Notes under the pieces: generated by a model
The model's input: the letters and a program-made list of their open reading frames with translations, nothing else
What the model was told of the DNA's origin: nothing
Database searches by the model: none
Assembly (NCBI GenBank): GCA_003249255.1
Contig: QKJP01000061.1
Coordinates: 124,001-188,000, forward strand
Source of the DNA: Bacteroidales bacterium
GTDB lineage: Bacteria > Bacteroidota > Bacteroidia > Bacteroidales > Marinilabiliaceae
DNA length: 64,000 bases
Reading direction: 5' to 3'
Shown: one piece after another, positions 62,217-64,000 of the stretch
Layout: each line of letters begins with the position of its first letter
Position numbering within the stretch: position 1 is the first letter of the stretch
Program-made: the position numbers and the translations under genes

Positions 62217-64000
62217 CTAATAAAACTTCACTCTTTCATCTGTAATATCTGCATCAGCTTTAGCAGCTTCCACAATACGATAGCTAATTCTTGATGAAGC
62301 AGAACGTTGTAGCTGATCTTTCTGGCTATTCACGTTTACTCCTTTAGCGATTTTTTGAGTTACTTTTACTACATATACTCCGCTATTTCCAGCAATAGGT
62401 GCACTCATAACTCCTTCTTTCGAAAGTGTTGCTAAAGCTACTAATGCAGGTTCAACACCAGCTCCTGGTACTTGGTATGAAGAGAATGTAATATCGGTAG
62501 CACTTTGAACTGACGTTCCTAACTCTTGAGCTAATGTAGCTAAATCAGTAGCATTTTTGCTTTTAATGTTATTCACTATTAGTTCAGCTTTCTTTTCGTT
62601 GCGAATGGTACGTTCAATATTATTTTTCACCTCTTCAAGAGAAGTATAACCTTTGTCTGCTGCTTTAGTGAGATAAGCTACCACGTACATATCACCAAAT
62701 TCAAAAATCTCAGACATATCACCAACGCTTGTATTCTCATCAAATGCCCATCTGATTAACTGGCGAGGTGATTCAAGCGAGCCCACATTACGGTCATTTA
62801 CCTTTAGGTTTCGACCATAGCGTTTTGCTAAGTTTTCTTTTTCGATGTTTTCGTTAAACAACTCATAAGTTTTACTTGTAGCTGCAAATTTGCCTGCTTT
62901 ATTGTAAACTATGTTGTTTGTTTTTGAACTGAAATTGATTTTACGCTCCAAGGTTGCAAAGTTATACTTTGTAACGGGTGTACCTTTGTCCTGAATGTTG
63001 ATGATGTGGATTCCAAACTGAGACTCAACCTTAACAATGTCTCCTTTTTTACCGTTGAAACAAGCATCGTTAAATGGTTTTACCATTCTTCCTTCTTGGA
63101 ACCAACCCAAGTCACCACCGTTAATTGCAGAGCCGTTATCCTTTGAATTGTCTTTTGCCAATTGAGCAAAGTCCTGACCTTTTTTAGCCAAGGCTAATAA
63201 GCTATCTGCAATTGCATTGTTTGCTTCCGGTGTATCACCGTTGATTAAAATGTGACGTGCTTTTACGCTATCTGGCATTTGATTAATTGAAACTAAGCGC
63301 GAAAGTTTGTACGTTTCGTTTTCAAAATACGGACCATATACATCACCTTCTTTGGCTTCTTTTACGAATTCCTGAAGCTTACTGCTTAATTGCTCTTCTT
63401 TTAAGTTTTTGTCGATGTGACGATTGTCAGAGTTCATGTTAACATACTGAACTGCATCTGTAGCAGGATCTGCAAATTCATTTTTTGCCTCAGTGATCCA
63501 CTGTTGAGTAGCTTGTCTATCCTCTGCTGAGGGTTCAATTGCAAAGGTTACATACTCTACTTCGCGAGTCGCTTCTTGCTTGTATTGCTCAATGTTTTTG
63601 TTGTAATAGCTCTCAATTTCACTTTCAGTCACTTTTACGGTTGAATCAGGAATTGATGAAAAACGTTGTGTCACAAAGTCAAAGTTAACGGTGTTCTCAT
63701 TGGCTTTTGCTTCACTTTCAGCTTGAGCAGTAGTTACATAAATACCCTTTTGAACAAGGTTGCGGTATTTGTTAATTAAACGCTCATTTTTTATTTGTTT
63801 TTCCAGGTAATTCCAGAAAAATCTTGACTGAGCATCGTTGTTTTTTCTTTGTAAAAAAGCAATAGCTTGTTCTTTATCGTAAACTCCTGTTTGTTGATTT
63901 GTAAATATCTGACGTATCTGAGGGTGGATATTCTGACCGGCAACCATGTCGTATAATTCATCGCCAGTTACATCAATTCCTAAATCTTCAAATTTTTCGC
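62217..64000 (-). CDS. PpiD/SurA-like periplasmic peptidyl-prolyl isomerase, C-terminal part (cut by window edge)
   Basis: The frame is open to the right edge (EKFEDLGIDVTGDELYD precedes the first internal Met at 63947), so the true N-terminus, with its expected membrane anchor, lies outside. About 594 residues are seen. There is a long helical SurA_N-type chaperone region, then a parvulin domain starting VKARHILINGDTPEANNAIA and including NGGDLGWFQEGRMVKPF and ESQFGIHIINIQDKG. A C-terminal extension follows (residues from about 360 in this fragment), with a second, weaker parvulin-like stretch. It helps fold outer-membrane and secreted proteins, plausibly including the large barrels and T9SS substrates of this organism. 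Confidence 0.92.
   Translation of the reverse strand, partial: EKFEDLGIDVTGDELYDMVAGQNIHPQIRQIFTNQQTGVYDKEQAIAFLQRKNNDAQSRFFWNYLEKQIKNERLINKYRNLVQKGIYVTTAQAESEAKANENTVNFDFVTQRFSSIPDSTVKVTESEIESYYNKNIEQYKQEATREVEYVTFAIEPSAEDRQATQQWITEAKNEFADPATDAVQYVNMNSDNRHIDKNLKEEQLSSKLQEFVKEAKEGDVYGPYFENETYKLSRLVSINQMPDSVKARHILINGDTPEANNAIADSLLALAKKGQDFAQLAKDNSKDNGSAINGGDLGWFQEGRMVKPFNDACFNGKKGDIVKVESQFGIHIINIQDKGTPVTKYNFATLERKINFSSKTNNIVYNKAGKFAATSKTYELFNENIEKENLAKRYGRNLKVNDRNVGSLESPRQLIRWAFDENTSVGDMSEIFEFGDMYVVAYLTKAADKGYTSLEEVKNNIERTIRNEKKAELIVNNIKSKNATDLATLAQELGTSVQSATDITFSSYQVPGAGVEPALVALATLSKEGVMSAPIAGNSGVYVVKVTQKIAKGVNVNSQKDQLQRSASSRISYRIVEAAKADADITDERVKFY

Overview
The window reads as a chromosomal segment of a Bacteroidota bacterium, most likely of the Bacteroidales/Marinilabiliales branch. 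That placement is inference from four signs. Two giant secreted proteins end in type IX secretion (T9SS) sorting domains. Several genes are preceded by the Bacteroidota promoter pattern TTG-N19-21-TAnnTTTG. A glycine-lipid acyltransferase pair is present. The division/cell-wall (dcw) cluster has the Bacteroidota order, lacks murF and ddl, and its FtsZ tail is of Bacteroidales type. No phage, insertion sequence or CRISPR array is visible.

Layout. 1-5.6 kb: the start of an ECF sigma factor gene, ychF, a DUF3859-like gene and a TPR gene, then a decayed patch next to tRNA-Lys. In this patch a perfect 58-bp direct repeat of the tRNA 3' end and its terminator flanks a broken pseudo-tRNA and a frameshifted GIY-YIG nuclease remnant. 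5.8-8.2 kb: a Memo-AMMECR1 fusion and its radical SAM partner. 8.3-14.2 kb: a four-gene cassette of two small secreted proteins with matching C-terminal strands, a 1206-residue outer-membrane barrel-like protein, and a PapD-like chaperone. It looks like a divergent chaperone-usher surface-fibre system and is the most interesting item in the window. 14.6-31.6 kb: two tandem, collinear ~2800-residue T9SS-secreted beta-repeat proteins.

31.7-46 kb: mostly housekeeping and accessory genes. They are a CheY-like regulator, tadA, aspS, an acyltransferase, miaB, a tandem universal stress protein, a SPOR protein, a long PurF, a serine hydrolase, a lipoamide-dehydrogenase-like flavoprotein without its redox cysteines, and the glycine-lipid pair glsA-glsB. 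46.1-61.5 kb: the dcw operon mraZ-rsmH-ftsL-ftsI-murE-mraY-murD-ftsW-murG-murC-ftsQ-ftsA-ftsZ, headed by a clear MraZ box (three GTGGTT repeats exactly 10 bp apart). The end of the window has a YqeY-like gene and a PpiD-like foldase gene cut by the right edge.

How the genes fit together. The dcw genes make lipid II with meso-diaminopimelate (MurE has the DNPR motif) and build the divisome. The SPOR protein, and possibly the usher-like protein with two SPOR-like tails, could bind septal peptidoglycan. The chaperone/usher-like cassette and the T9SS giants form a contiguous 23-kb surface-protein region. All functional statements come from recognising motifs by eye; no database search was run.
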